A program made the position numbers and the translations under genes. DNA of 64,000 nt from Pseudarthrobacter sp. NBSH8 (GTDB lineage: Bacteria; Actinomycetota; Actinomycetes; Actinomycetales; Micrococcaceae). The notes beneath the pieces are model-generated. The model did not search any database, had not been told where the DNA came from, and was given only the letters and a program-made list of their open reading frames with translations. Numbering within the stretch: position 1 is the stretch's first letter; every line of letters starts with the position of its first letter. Shown piece by piece: positions 7,840-16,667 of this stretch. The stretch spans positions 124,001 through 188,000 of the forward strand of contig NZ_CP043178.1 of the NCBI RefSeq assembly GCF_014217545.1, in the 5' to 3' direction.

Positions 7840-8220
7840 TTACGGTGCGAAGGTGCGGTCGCCGGCGAAGAACCCCAGGCCATACTCAGGGGTTTCAAAC
7901 TTGACGGTTGTGCCCTTGGGGAAGAACAGCACGTCGCGCTCCTTCGCGTGCGTCACTTCGCCCGTGGTCTGGTCCGTGAGGATGAATTCCCCCTTGATGA
8001 CGACCTTCATTTCGTCGTAGGTGTAGGTGTACACCAAGGGCTCCGAGGCCTTCAGTTCGAAGAATCCGGCGCACATGACCGACCCCTCCGGGTTATGGAG
8101 GGAATCGCCGATCGCGGCGACCGTCCCCGGCTCATCCATGGACGGGAGACCGATGAAGCCGTTCTCTACCTTGTGGATCGATCCGGCCTTGGTCAGTGTT
8201 CCTACGAGGGTGGTTTCCAT
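7840..8220 (-). CDS. EutQ-like cupin protein (copy 1)
   Basis: This 126-residue single-domain cupin contains MCAGFFELKASEPLVYTYTYDEM and a second cupin strand set (GDV-like VLFFPKGTTVKFETPEYG). It resembles the C-terminal cupin of ethanolamine-utilisation EutQ. The ATG at 8220 is chosen over the longer frame because a strong AAAGGAGA Shine-Dalgarno sits 6 bases upstream and because the paralog at 44149-44526 starts at the same residue (METT). It is the first gene of the N-demethylase operon, 8 bp from the DmmA-like gene. The His residues of metal-binding cupins are mostly missing, so a catalytic metal site is doubtful. Function unknown. Confidence 0.82.
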   Translation of the reverse strand: METTLVGTLTKAGSIHKVENGFIGLPSMDEPGTVAAIGDSLHNPEGSVMCAGFFELKASEPLVYTYTYDEMKVVIKGEFILTDQTTGEVTHAKERDVLFFPKGTTVKFETPEYGLGFFAGDRTFAP

Positions 8221-8316
8221 GGTGTCTCCTTTGACTAGTGGTGTGTAAAAAATGGGGTTTCGGGAGGGGCCGTCCTCAGGGATAACCAACTGAGCTCTAA
8301 TCCGAGCCCTTGCTGG

Positions 8317-8390
8317 TGTGATGCGAGTCACGCTCCTCGTCCCATCTGCAAAGCTACGGTACTTAATTCATCTAGTCCAGTCTTTTTTAG
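8317..8390 (-). promoter_or_regulatory. CRP/GlxR-like palindrome plus conserved promoter block upstream of the demethylase operon
   Basis: TGTGATGCGAGTCACG lies at 8317-8332, about 97 bp before the cupin ATG. The conserved block (GCTACGG, AATTCATCTAGTC, AGTCTTTTTTA) follows at 8353-8390. The 20 bp around the palindrome are nearly identical to those at 42857-42872. Confidence 0.62.
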
Positions 8391-8465
8391 AAAATTACGC
8401 CTTGGGATTTAGTGTTTATTTTTCGTGGGAACTATTGACAGGTAGGGAACCGCCGGAAAAGCGCA

Positions 8466-8507
8466 ACGGTGGATGCCGGCCCCCCGTAAGGGCCCGGCAT
8501 CCACCGT
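8466..8507. terminator. Terminator hairpin downstream of APC permease 1
   Basis: A 14-bp perfect inverted repeat (8466-8479 with 8494-8507) with a further GCCC/GGGC pairing inside lies about 140 bp downstream of the permease stop in the minus direction. The rest of 8221-8646 holds the demethylase operon promoter and no credible gene. Confidence 0.65.
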
Positions 8508-8646
8508 GAAACATGCGTCTACCACCGTCCGTCCTGGTGCGCCGGGCTAGGACAACGCCTGTACTACCCCGTCATGCGTCAACCCCGGTGGACATGATCG
8601 GGACACGTGTGCAGGACTCTTTCGGCGGAATCCCCGGCCGGTTACG

Positions 8647-10131
8647 TCACCTGGGATTTGGAACCGGTCGAAGATCCCCGGCGTCGTGGTCTGAAGACGG
8701 TGCTGTGGCTGCTTTGTCATTCAGCCGACGGGATTCACGCTGGGTATACAACCAGATGGGCAAATAGAGCGATAGTACGAGGAAACCCACCCAGGTTGAG
8801 GTCCAACCGACCTCCAGGCTGTTCAGGTACACCACGCCCACCAGGCATAGGGGTAGATTGAACAGGCCAAAGATCATGGCGACGTGTTTCCAGCCCTTGG
8901 GTGCTTTGAAGGGCCGTTCGAGGTTGGCGAAGGACGGGTGATTCTTAGCCCTGACATATGCGAACAGGCTGATGCCGTTGGCGCAGGTGTAACCAATTGC
9001 GGACGCCGCAAGTATTGCCGCCGGCGTTCCCATCGAAATCAGTACCAGGTTGAAGGCCCCGATGACCAGCATCGCGACAAACGGAGTGCCCTGGCGGTTC
9101 GTCTTGCCGAAGACCCTGGGGAGGTTGCCTTCGCTCGACATGGAGTGCATGGCGCGGGAAGAGCCCAGATAGGCCGTCTGGATGATGAGGATCATGGCGG
9201 CGATCAGCATGATGATGGTGACCATGGTGCCTGCCTGGCCAAAGACTGCCTGGGCCACTGGAATCAGGGGCGACAGGGGCTCGGCCAGTACACCCTCAAC
9301 ACCAAGCACGCCGATCACCGCAGATTGCACTAAGACAAATGAGAAGAAGCAGATGATGCCGCACGCATAAAGCGCTTTGGGAACATCCCTGGACGGGTTC
9401 TTGTATTCGGGGCCGTAAATGGCTGCCGTTTCCCAGGCGCAGGCACTCCACTGAGCGATCGCAAAGATGCCAAAGAGAATCAGGATGTGGTGCATGTCCC
9501 AGGCCCAGTCCGCCGGCATCCAGCTGCCGGTGATGTTTGACATGTCGACTTTCCCGGTCGCGAAAGGCGCCACGGTGAGGACAACCAGGGGTATAAGAGA
9601 GAACGCAGCCAGGATGTACCCCAGTTTGGCGCCGTCCTTGAGACCGAACCAGTTGACGATGAACAACCCGGTGAAAATCACCAGGCCTGAGATCAGTGCG
9701 AGCTGGTACTCGGTGAATGTCTCGGCCAGAACCGGAAACAGCCCATGCAGGTAACCGCCCACCAGGATGGAAAAAATTGCCAGTACAGGATTCCAGGCGA
9801 ACCAGTAGCTCCACGCGCTGAAGCCACCGATCAGCTTGCCTTTGTCGTACTTGCCCTTGTAGTTCTCCGTCCGGAATACATGCTGGGCGAACCCCGGCAG
9901 GCCGGAAGCCTTGGGGAACGTGGTGGCCATCTCGGCATACGCGGTGCTCTGCATAAAACCCTGAAGGACCGACAATCCCCAGATGAGAATTGCTGCGGCG
10001 GACACATACATCGGCAGATAGCCCAATGAGGGCAGAATCAGCAAGGGCACACCCAGCGCAATGGCCAAACCCTGCTTCCAGTCGATCGACCGTTCCAGGT
10101 GATCGGTGCCGTCTGAACGATTTTCACTCAT
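8647..10131 (-). CDS. APC-superfamily amino acid/amine permease (copy 1)
   Basis: This 494-residue protein has about 12 membrane helices and APC-family features near the N-terminus (GVPLLILPSLGYL, then AYAEMATTFPKASGLPGF). It would be a proton- or substrate-coupled uptake permease. Because it precedes the demethylase/amine oxidase genes on the same strand and a paralog (24227-25711) sits beside amine oxidase 2, I infer uptake of a methylated amine or related amino compound. GGGAG lies 6 bases before the ATG at 10131. Both copies share the N-terminal sequence MSENR, and overall identity is high but clearly lower than between the two amine oxidases. Confidence 0.88.
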   Translation of the reverse strand: MSENRSDGTDHLERSIDWKQGLAIALGVPLLILPSLGYLPMYVSAAAILIWGLSVLQGFMQSTAYAEMATTFPKASGLPGFAQHVFRTENYKGKYDKGKLIGGFSAWSYWFAWNPVLAIFSILVGGYLHGLFPVLAETFTEYQLALISGLVIFTGLFIVNWFGLKDGAKLGYILAAFSLIPLVVLTVAPFATGKVDMSNITGSWMPADWAWDMHHILILFGIFAIAQWSACAWETAAIYGPEYKNPSRDVPKALYACGIICFFSFVLVQSAVIGVLGVEGVLAEPLSPLIPVAQAVFGQAGTMVTIIMLIAAMILIIQTAYLGSSRAMHSMSSEGNLPRVFGKTNRQGTPFVAMLVIGAFNLVLISMGTPAAILAASAIGYTCANGISLFAYVRAKNHPSFANLERPFKAPKGWKHVAMIFGLFNLPLCLVGVVYLNSLEVGWTSTWVGFLVLSLYLPIWLYTQRESRRLNDKAATAPSSDHDAGDLRPVPNPR

Positions 10132-10616
10132 AAAATCTCCCTAAAACTACTCTAGTCGTCTCTGACTTCTTCGTCATGGAACTCTTTTTCTTGAATCTTC
10201 CAGTGGCGGTGCAAGAACACATCTGTCCAGCCCGGCATGTGGTATCACGGCGCCATCCGGCAGCACGATCTTGCAACTGCGTGAAGGTCCGGACGGCGGA
10301 CTGGCAAGTAAAACGAGGCAGGCTCCGGTGCGCGCAGTGGTAGCGCCAACGTGCTAGGCCGACAGGTGCGGCAGGGGGGTCGCTCGCAAAAACACCTTCA
10401 GGGTTGAGCTCTCGTGACGTGGACAAGGGTGTTGTCCGAGCCCGGGAAATTCTTCCTCTGGTGCCGAAAGACTCGTGACTGCTCCGAGGTATGGCATGTG
10501 AAACAGATCACCCCCAGAGGTTACAGCTTAAAAGCTCTATTGCGATAGCTTTTATTTGCCGAACTTTTCCAGCTTCGGTGCAACCAACGTTGACCCGTGC
10601 CTGGGAAAGTTCGCAC
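10132..10616 (-). promoter_or_regulatory. Intergenic region upstream of permease 1 with a CRP-like site
   Basis: These 485 bases show no convincing gene. TGTGAAACAGATCACC at 10497-10512 fits TGTGA-N6-TCACC. It is followed by GTTACAG, a short A/T stretch and AGCTTTTATT (10520-10555), resembling the promoter block beside the other sites. It lies about 370 bp from the permease start, so it may serve an untranslated leader or be unrelated. Confidence 0.35.
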
Positions 10617-11324
10617 CTAGACAGCGAAAATCAGGGAAAGCCCAAGGTGTGGGACGTCCAGGGCCATCCGATGCTGGCCGGGCAAACCGGATTTAATCCG
10701 CTCACCAACGAGGTATAAACCGGAGTTGCCGAGAATGACGCGATTGCTGGCATTGACGAGGGCCGCATCTCCGGGAATGGCGCGCAGAGTGGGCATGATG
10801 AGGGGTTCCAGGTCCCTGATCCGGATGTCGCATGCAGCCACGCCCGTGAAACGCCCGTGGACAGAAAGCGGGGCCGCAAATGTCAGGATGTATTCCTCGA
10901 AGCCGAGGAAGTCCACATATGGCCCCCATACGCTCTGCTCACCTGTGGAAGCGGCGGTGGAGAAGAACGGCAGCTTCTCATAGTCGTAATAACGGCTGCT
11001 GCCTGGAGTCATGTCGAGGTCGAGCCTGCCGATGGTGCCGTGTTCCTTGCGGGCCCACCAGTCCAAAGCCGGTACCCCCTCCTCGATGGTTTCCACGGCG
11101 AAGAAAGTCCCGGCCCCTGCTGCGTAACTGTTCTTCGTCAGGAAATCCCGGGGATATTCATCCAATCCCTTGAGGACCGCCTTACCTGCTTTGGACTTGT
11201 CGGCGAGATTTCGTTCAAGGAGGGAAGAAACGTCGCTGGAGAGCTTCGTGACCTCCGTGCAGACGCCGCTCATCCAGGAAGAAAGGTCGGATGCAGCATG
11301 TACGACTTCAACGGTGGGCTTCAT
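10617..11324 (-). CDS. Cache-domain cytoplasmic sensor protein
   Basis: This 235-residue protein has a helical N-terminus followed by a Cache/PDC-like ligand-binding core: GTFFAVETIEEGVPALDWWARKE, YYDYEKLPFF, WGPYVDFLGFEEYILTFAAPLSVHGRFTGVAACDIRI. No signal peptide or membrane anchor is visible, which is unusual because most Cache domains are extracytoplasmic. Its start overlaps the stop of the GntR regulator by 4 bases. Such Cache/GntR pairs occur near amine and polyamine catabolic genes in actinobacteria. It probably binds a small amine or carboxylate ligand and may act together with the regulator. Confidence 0.78.
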   Translation of the reverse strand: MKPTVEVVHAASDLSSWMSGVCTEVTKLSSDVSSLLERNLADKSKAGKAVLKGLDEYPRDFLTKNSYAAGAGTFFAVETIEEGVPALDWWARKEHGTIGRLDLDMTPGSSRYYDYEKLPFFSTAASTGEQSVWGPYVDFLGFEEYILTFAAPLSVHGRFTGVAACDIRIRDLEPLIMPTLRAIPGDAALVNASNRVILGNSGLYLVGERIKSGLPGQHRMALDVPHLGLSLIFAV

Positions 11325-12082
11325 TGACCATCCTGGTTTGATTGGGCGTAGCCGAGGGTCAGTTTCTGGTCGATCAGGTGGAAAATGTTCCGCCTGATGT
11401 GCTCAAGGACAAGGTTTTGGGCCTTCTCCGGCTGGTCTTGGGCTACTGCCCGGACCAATTCCAAGTGTTCTGCGGTTGCCTGCTCGGGGTCAAATGCCAC
11501 CGTGAGGGGAGTCCAAAGCTGCTGGACTGTTTCTTCCTGAAGCCGTATTTCCGCGTTGGCGAGCCTTGGCGATTGCGCGGCTATTGCCAGCTCGATGTGG
11601 AAGCGGCTGTCAGCAGGTGCACGCACTTCGGGGGTGTCGGCCAGAATTAATGCCCTCGCAAGTTCCTGAAGGCGCTCGAAGTCGTGTGCTTCTGCGCGCT
11701 CACAGGCCAGACGGACGGTGGTGGCTGCTATAGCGGAATGTTCGTCACCGATGTCACGTATTTCCGAAATTGACGTCGAGAGGAACCAATCCCGAATGAC
11801 GTCCTTCTGCGTACGAGGCTGGTTGACCACGAAGGTTCCCCCGCTTCGGCCCCTGCGGGTCTCGACGATCCCCCGCTCGCGCAGTTCCCCCAAAGCTTCG
11901 CGAAGAGTGGCGCCGCCAACCCCAAACATTTCCGAGAGGGCCGCTTCGGGTGGCAAGCGTTCGCCCACTTTAAGCAGCCCAAGGCCGATGGCCTTGGTAA
12001 TTCTGTCCACAATCGCATCGGCCCTCTCGATTTCGGGCAGGGACCGATAAATCTGGGACTGGATTGATGACGGCGAGGCCAA
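11321..12082 (-). CDS. GntR/FadR-family transcriptional regulator (FCD domain)
   Basis: This 253-residue protein has an N-terminal winged helix (residues 20-95: ADAIVDRITKAIGLGLLKVGERLPPEAALSEMFGVGGATLREALGELRERG spans it) and a C-terminal helical FCD domain. FCD proteins bind carboxylate-like ligands at a His/Asp metal site; candidate residues are in DSRFHIELAIAAQSPRL. It is cotranscribed with the Cache protein and divergent from hxlB-hxlA, so it could control either the permease/amine genes or the RuMP genes. No operator could be assigned. Confidence 0.88.
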   Translation of the reverse strand: MASPSSIQSQIYRSLPEIERADAIVDRITKAIGLGLLKVGERLPPEAALSEMFGVGGATLREALGELRERGIVETRRGRSGGTFVVNQPRTQKDVIRDWFLSTSISEIRDIGDEHSAIAATTVRLACERAEAHDFERLQELARALILADTPEVRAPADSRFHIELAIAAQSPRLANAEIRLQEETVQQLWTPLTVAFDPEQATAEHLELVRAVAQDQPEKAQNLVLEHIRRNIFHLIDQKLTLGYAQSNQDGQ

Positions 12083-12233
12083 AAGTCTGCGCTCCGGAAA
12101 ATGGGTACGGGTCGATCAATGACAAGCAGCCCGGATGGTACGTGAGTGGACTTAACTCGTTCTCCAGAGTCTATGCAATGAATCCTTCAAACCTGCGGCT
12201 TTTCGGCACTCCCTAGCCTTCGGCTCGGCACCA

Positions 12234-12366
12234 CCAATCCTAAAGTGTAGTCAGAACCGTCAGAAAACAGTGTTACCCCCGCCCTTTCGCTTCGGGAGTA
12301 TGGATATCAACCACAAAGCATCGTTCGACCGGATCCCGGCCGACGACCGAATGGAAGGGACAAAAC
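12234..12366 (+). promoter_or_regulatory. RuMP box and conserved leader upstream of hxlB-hxlA
   Basis: The 28-bp box at 12234-12261 (GTGTAGT, then GAACCGTC) recurs at 29971-29998 (tkt) and 50080-50106 (hps 2, reverse orientation). For the hxlB and tkt copies similarity continues through about 130 bp of leader: GTCAGAAAACAGTGTTACCCC-type core, a GATATCAACCA motif and an AAGGGACAAA ribosome-binding region ending at a GTG start. Confidence 0.75.
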
Positions 12367-12966
12367 GTGACTCCGACAGTAAATACAACGCTCACCGGAT
12401 ACAGCACCACCGGTGACATTGTCCGGAATCTCGCTCTTGTACAGGACGAGATCGCGGACACAGCGGCCAAGATCGACGAGCAGCAGATCGCCGACGTGGC
12501 CCGCCACCTTAGCCATCCTGGCCGGGTGTTCGTCGCCGGAGCCGGCCGAAGCGGCCTGGTGCTGCGGATGGCCGCCATGAGGCTGATGCACCTTGGCCTG
12601 AACGTCCACATTGCCGGTGACACCACCACGCCTGCAATCGCCTCCGGTGACCTGCTCCTCGTGGCCTCGGGATCGGGAACGACCTCGGGAGTGGTCAAGT
12701 CAGCAGAAACAGCGGCGAAGGCCGGAGCGCGGATTGCGGCGTTCACCACCAGCCCGAGTTCACCTCTCGCCGGGCTTGCTGACGCTGTGGTGATCATTCC
12801 CGCCGCGCAGAAGACCGACCACGGCTCCAGCGTTTCGCGCCAGTACTCCGGGTCGCTCTTCGAGCAGGTACTGTTCCTCGCCACTGAAACCCTGTTCCAG
12901 TCCCTGTGGGACAACACCGACGTACCGGCCGAAGAGCTCTGGCTCCGCCACGCCAACCTCGAATAA
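12367..12966 (+). CDS. hxlB: 6-phospho-3-hexuloisomerase (PHI)
   Basis: This 199-residue SIS-domain protein isomerises D-arabino-3-hexulose-6-P to fructose-6-P in the RuMP cycle. Sugar-phosphate binding motifs are visible: FVAGAGRSGL (residues 55-64) and VASGSGTTSG (99-108), with the C-terminal SLFEQVLFLATETLF helix of PHI proteins. The GTG start at 12367 is preceded by AAGGGA. It is 55 bp upstream of hexulose phosphate synthase and clearly in one operon with it. The leader is shared with tkt at 30 kb. Confidence 0.93.
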   Translation: MTPTVNTTLTGYSTTGDIVRNLALVQDEIADTAAKIDEQQIADVARHLSHPGRVFVAGAGRSGLVLRMAAMRLMHLGLNVHIAGDTTTPAIASGDLLLVASGSGTTSGVVKSAETAAKAGARIAAFTTSPSSPLAGLADAVVIIPAAQKTDHGSSVSRQYSGSLFEQVLFLATETLFQSLWDNTDVPAEELWLRHANLE

Positions 12967-13021
12967 CCGAACCACAATTTTTCACACCCACCGCAGTTCC
13001 CAACAGAAGGAAAACAACACC

Positions 13022-13645
13022 ATGAAACTCCAAGTTGCTATGGACGTCCTGACCACCGAAGCCGCCCTCGAACTGGCCGGTCAGGTCGCCGAGTACGTCG
13101 ACATCATCGAACTCGGCACCCCCTTGATCAAGGCTGCCGGCCTCTCTGCCGTCACCGCCGTCAAGAACGCCCACCCGGACAAGATCGTCTTCGCTGACAT
13201 GAAGACCATGGACGCCGGAGAACTTGAAGCCGACATCGCTTTCAAAGCCGGCGCCGACCTGGTCACCGTGCTCGGCTCTGCCGATGACTCCACCATCGCC
13301 GGCGCCGTCAAGGCAGCCAAAGCCCACAACAAGGGCATCGTCGTTGACCTCATCGGCGTGGCAGACAAAGTCACCCGCGCTAAGGAAGCCCGCGCCCTGG
13401 GTGCCAAGTTCGTAGAGATGCACGCCGGTCTCGACGAGCAGGCCTTGCCGGGCTTCGACCTGACCGGGCTGCTCCGCGCCGGAGCAGAAGCGCGCGTTCC
13501 GTTCTCCGTCGCAGGCGGCGTGAAGCTCGCCACCATCGAAGCAGTTCAGAAGGCCGGCGCCGACGTAGCCGTCGTCGGAGGCGGCATCTACAGCGCGGCA
13601 GACCCGGCACTGGCAGCCAAGCAGCTCCGCGCCGCCATCAACTAA
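13022..13645 (+). CDS. hxlA: 3-hexulose-6-phosphate synthase (HPS), copy 1
   Basis: This 207-residue orotidine-monophosphate-decarboxylase-superfamily enzyme condenses formaldehyde with ribulose-5-P. The D-x-K-x-x-D metal/substrate motif is D59-M-K61-T-M-D64, with D8 and E30 at strand ends and the phosphate-binding SVAGGVKL and VVGGGIY loops near the C-terminus. AGAAGGAAA precedes the ATG. A second copy at 49356-49979 is about 91% identical by my count (18 differences in 207). This copy is paired with hxlB; the second is paired with gap and pfkA. Confidence 0.96.
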   Translation: MKLQVAMDVLTTEAALELAGQVAEYVDIIELGTPLIKAAGLSAVTAVKNAHPDKIVFADMKTMDAGELEADIAFKAGADLVTVLGSADDSTIAGAVKAAKAHNKGIVVDLIGVADKVTRAKEARALGAKFVEMHAGLDEQALPGFDLTGLLRAGAEARVPFSVAGGVKLATIEAVQKAGADVAVVGGGIYSAADPALAAKQLRAAIN

Positions 13646-13665
13646 CCAGCCGGAATGTCTTGCCC

Positions 13666-13701
13666 GTACTGCCCGCGGAGATACGTCACCGCGGGCAGTA
13701 C
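13666..13701 (+). terminator. Terminator hairpin after hxlB-hxlA
   Basis: A 13-bp perfect inverted repeat (GTACTGCCCGCGG at 13666-13678 with 13689-13701) lies 20 bp after the hxlA stop. No long T-run follows. Confidence 0.7.
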
Positions 13702-13795
13702 ACGTTCGGTGTAAGAACCAAGAACACAACACACCCCAAGGATGAGGGGTTTGGCACATTGGGGGACCGGATCCCTGGAAAGGAAGCTGTTCATC

Positions 13796-14011
13796 ATGCG
13801 TAGTCAGGCCACACACAATTTGGAAGTCATCGTTACCGAGCCTGGTCGGCTTTACGAGTTGCTCGACCATGCAGAGGCCGCGCTCCGCCAGGTAGCGACG
13901 CCTCATTGCTATGCCGGCATTCTGGTCACCCGCCATGATCCCAGCCGCTACACCCTCGCACTCAGCGACACCGTTCCCTATGGGGAGACCCGCGAGCAGA
14001 TACTCTCGTGA
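13796..14011 (+). CDS. Small conserved protein beside zwf (family of two in the window)
   Basis: This 71-residue protein has no function I recognise. A paralog of 76 residues lies at 44661-44891. Both contain the pattern E-P-x-[RE]-L-Y-[ED]-L-L, a helix rich in Ala/Glu, and the conserved end VTRHDP-[SA]-RYT-x-[AE]-LSDTVPYGETREQ. The ATG at 13796 follows AAAGGAAG by about 9 bases and matches the paralog's start; a longer frame from 13742 is not supported. It lies 46 bp before zwf. The conservation of both copies beside formaldehyde-assimilation or cupin genes argues that it is a real gene. Confidence 0.75.
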   Translation: MRSQATHNLEVIVTEPGRLYELLDHAEAALRQVATPHCYAGILVTRHDPSRYTLALSDTVPYGETREQILS

Positions 14012-14057
14012 GCGTCGGTCGGCTGCCGCACTGTCTTGCCGAAAGTTAGAAGCAACC

Positions 14058-15626
14058 ATGTCAGTTACTTACGTTGATTCAAGTGTGAGGTCTGGACTTA
14101 GGTCTGGCCGTAACCCGTTGCGGGATCCGCGTGATCGTCGCCTGAATCGGATTGCCGGTCCGTCCTCGTTGGTGCTCTTCGGGGTGACGGGTGATCTTGC
14201 GCGTAAGAAGCTCATGCCGGCTGTGTATGACCTGGCGAACCGGGGGTTGTTGCCGCCGAGTTTCGCGTTGGTGGGGTTCGGCCGGCGTCCGTGGTCGGAT
14301 GCGGAGTTCGCTGCGGAGGTGAAGGCGTCGGTGCAGGCGTATTCGCGGACGCCTTTTGATGAGGCGGTGTGGAACCAGCTTGCTGAGGGTATCCGTTTTG
14401 TCCGGGGTGAGTTCGACGACGATGATTCGTTTGAGCGGTTGGGGGAGACTGTCGCGGCCCTTGATGAGGTCCGCGGGACGCGGGGTAATCACGCGTTTTA
14501 CCTTTCGATTCCGCCGAAGGCGTTTGAGCAGGTCTGCCGGCAGCTTTCCAAGCATGGGCTCGCGCAGGCTGAGGGGGATAAGTGGCGGCGGGTGGTGATC
14601 GAGAAGCCGTTCGGGCATGATCTGGACTCGGCCCGGGCGCTCAATGAGATTGTGGAGTCGGTGTTCCCGCCGGATGCGGTGTTCCGGATCGATCATTACC
14701 TGGGTAAGGAAACGGTTCAGAATATTCTGGCGTTGCGGTTCGCGAACCAGTTGTTTGAGCCGTTGTGGAACGCGAATTATGTGGACCATGTCCAGATCAC
14801 GATGGCTGAGGATATCGGCACGGGCGGCCGGGCCGGGTATTACGACGGTGTGGGTGCGGCCCGGGACGTGATTCAGAACCATCTGCTGCAGTTGTTGGCG
14901 TTGACGGCGATGGAGGAGCCGATTTCCTTTAACGCCGATGATTTGCGGGCGGAGAAGGAAAAGGTCCTTGCCGCGGTGAAACTCCCGGAGGATTTGTCGA
15001 CGCATTCGGCGCGCGGGCAGTTCGCCGGCGGCTGGCAGGGCGGGGAACAGGTCCAGGGTTATCTGGAGGAGGAGGGTATCCCGGCGGATTCGAAGACGGA
15101 GACGTTCGCGGCGATCCGGGTGGATATCCATACCCGCCGCTGGGCCGGTGTGCCGTTCTATTTGCGTGCTGGTAAGCGTTTGGGGAGGCGGGTGACCGAG
15201 ATCGCGGTGGTGTTCAAACGCGCCCCGAACCTGCTCTTCCGTGACCATGGTGAGGATGACTTCGGCCAGAACGCCGTGGTGATCCGGGTCCAGCCCGATG
15301 AGGGTGCGACGATCCGGTTCGGGTCCAAGGTCCCGGGCACGCAGATGGAAGTCCGGGACGTGACCATGGACTTCGGCTACGGGCATTCCTTTACCGAGTC
15401 CAGCCCCGAAGCCTACGAACGGCTGATCCTCGATGTGCTCCTGGGCGAGCCGCCGTTGTTCCCGCGGCACGCGGAGGTGGAGCTGTCCTGGAAGATCCTG
15501 GATCCTTTTGAAGATTACTGGGCCGGGCTCACTGAACAGCCCGAACCCTACGCCCCGGGGTCCTGGGGCCCTGCCTCGGCGGACGAGCTCCTTGCCCGCG
15601 ACGGACGAACCTGGAGAAGGCCATGA
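14058..15626 (+). CDS. zwf: Glucose-6-phosphate dehydrogenase
   Basis: This 522-residue enzyme oxidises glucose-6-P to 6-phosphogluconolactone with NAD(P)+. The dinucleotide-binding motif GVTGDL is at residues 42-47 and the substrate-binding RIDHYLGKE motif is at 210-218 (H213). The ATG at 14058 was chosen because it starts the sequence leading into the Rossmann fold; the open frame extends upstream only as an overlap with the small gene. Its stop overlaps the opcA start (ATGA). With hps/phi it could run the dissimilatory RuMP cycle, although no gnd or pgi gene is in this window. Confidence 0.96.
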   Translation: MSVTYVDSSVRSGLRSGRNPLRDPRDRRLNRIAGPSSLVLFGVTGDLARKKLMPAVYDLANRGLLPPSFALVGFGRRPWSDAEFAAEVKASVQAYSRTPFDEAVWNQLAEGIRFVRGEFDDDDSFERLGETVAALDEVRGTRGNHAFYLSIPPKAFEQVCRQLSKHGLAQAEGDKWRRVVIEKPFGHDLDSARALNEIVESVFPPDAVFRIDHYLGKETVQNILALRFANQLFEPLWNANYVDHVQITMAEDIGTGGRAGYYDGVGAARDVIQNHLLQLLALTAMEEPISFNADDLRAEKEKVLAAVKLPEDLSTHSARGQFAGGWQGGEQVQGYLEEEGIPADSKTETFAAIRVDIHTRRWAGVPFYLRAGKRLGRRVTEIAVVFKRAPNLLFRDHGEDDFGQNAVVIRVQPDEGATIRFGSKVPGTQMEVRDVTMDFGYGHSFTESSPEAYERLILDVLLGEPPLFPRHAEVELSWKILDPFEDYWAGLTEQPEPYAPGSWGPASADELLARDGRTWRRP

Positions 15627-16615
15627 TTGTAGATTTGCCGGACACCACCACCTCGAAGATTTCCAAGAAGATCACCTCCCTGCGCGAGCAGGGCGGTGTG
15701 ATCGCCCTGGGCCGGGTCCTGACCCTGGTGGTCGTGACCCGGTCCGGGCTCGAGGAAGAAGCGATCGAGGCCGCGAACGAGGCCAGCCGTGAACACCCCT
15801 GCCGGATCATCGTCCTCGCTGACGCCGGCTCTGAGGCTCCCAACCGGCTCGACGCGCAGATCCGGGTCGGTGGTGACGCCGGCGCCTCGGAGGTTATCGT
15901 GCTCCGCGGCTACGGCGAACTCGCGCATGAAAGTGAATCCCTCGTCGCGGCCCTGCTGCTGCCGGACGCCCCGATCGTGGCCTGGTGGCCGCACGGGGCA
16001 CCGGCGAACGCCTGCGAAACCTCCGTGGGCCGGATCGCGCACCGCCGGATCACGGACTCCGCGAACGAAACAGACCCTCAACTGGCGCTGGAAAACATCC
16101 GGGCCACCTATAAGGCCGGGGACACCGATCTCGCCTGGACCCGGCTGACGAACTGGCGGATCCAGCTCGCGGCGGTCCTGGACCAGGTGGACTCCTCACC
16201 CGTCACCGCCGTCGCCGTCGAAGGCGCTTCCGACTCCCCGTCCACGATCCTGCTCGCGGCCTGGCTCACCCTGGCCCTGGACGCGCCCGTGACGATCGTG
16301 GCGGACCCCGCCGGGACCGGCATCCGCCGCGTCCGCCTCACCCGCCCCACCGGCGACGTGCAGCTCTTCCGCCCCGGACTCTCCGTCGCGGAACTCACCC
16401 AGCCCGGCCAGCCCGCGCAACGCATCTCCCTGCCACGCCGCAGCCTCAAAGACTGCCTCGCCGAAGAACTCCGCCGCCTCGACCCCGACGAAGTATTCGG
16501 CGAAACGGTTCGCAGTCTTGGTAGTTCCAAAGTGCATCAAGCCAGCAGCGTGACATTCACCTGCAGCGGGGAGCCAGAACGTAACCGGGACCGCGTGTCA
16601 CTGATCGCCGTATAA
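15623..16615 (+). CDS. opcA: Glucose-6-phosphate dehydrogenase assembly protein OpcA
   Basis: This 330-residue protein is encoded with a 4-bp overlap after zwf, the standard actinobacterial arrangement. The N-terminal part ([35 protein letters not shown]) and [11 protein letters not shown] are typical of OpcA, which supports assembly and redox-sensitive activity of Zwf. The last 40 or so residues (after DEVFGETV) look unlike the usual OpcA end, with a low-complexity run [16 protein letters not shown]. That may be normal divergence or an altered 3' end. Confidence 0.9.
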   Translation: MIVDLPDTTTSKISKKITSLREQGGVIALGRVLTLVVVTRSGLEEEAIEAANEASREHPCRIIVLADAGSEAPNRLDAQIRVGGDAGASEVIVLRGYGELAHESESLVAALLLPDAPIVAWWPHGAPANACETSVGRIAHRRITDSANETDPQLALENIRATYKAGDTDLAWTRLTNWRIQLAAVLDQVDSSPVTAVAVEGASDSPSTILLAAWLTLALDAPVTIVADPAGTGIRRVRLTRPTGDVQLFRPGLSVAELTQPGQPAQRISLPRRSLKDCLAEELRRLDPDEVFGETVRSLGSSKVHQASSVTFTCSGEPERNRDRVSLIAV

Positions 16616-16667
16616 AGGGACCCCGACTCACCGGATCCACCCGGATCCAGAAAAGGAACACAAAGTA

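Noticed and set aside
13708..13730. A fourth RuMP box upstream of the small gene and zwf
   Set aside because: Only GTGTAAGAACC resembles part of the box, and the inverted repeat is missing.
14079..15470. 463-codon minus-strand frame opposite zwf
   Set aside because: Arg/His/Pro-rich translation without domains; antisense to a clearly real gene.
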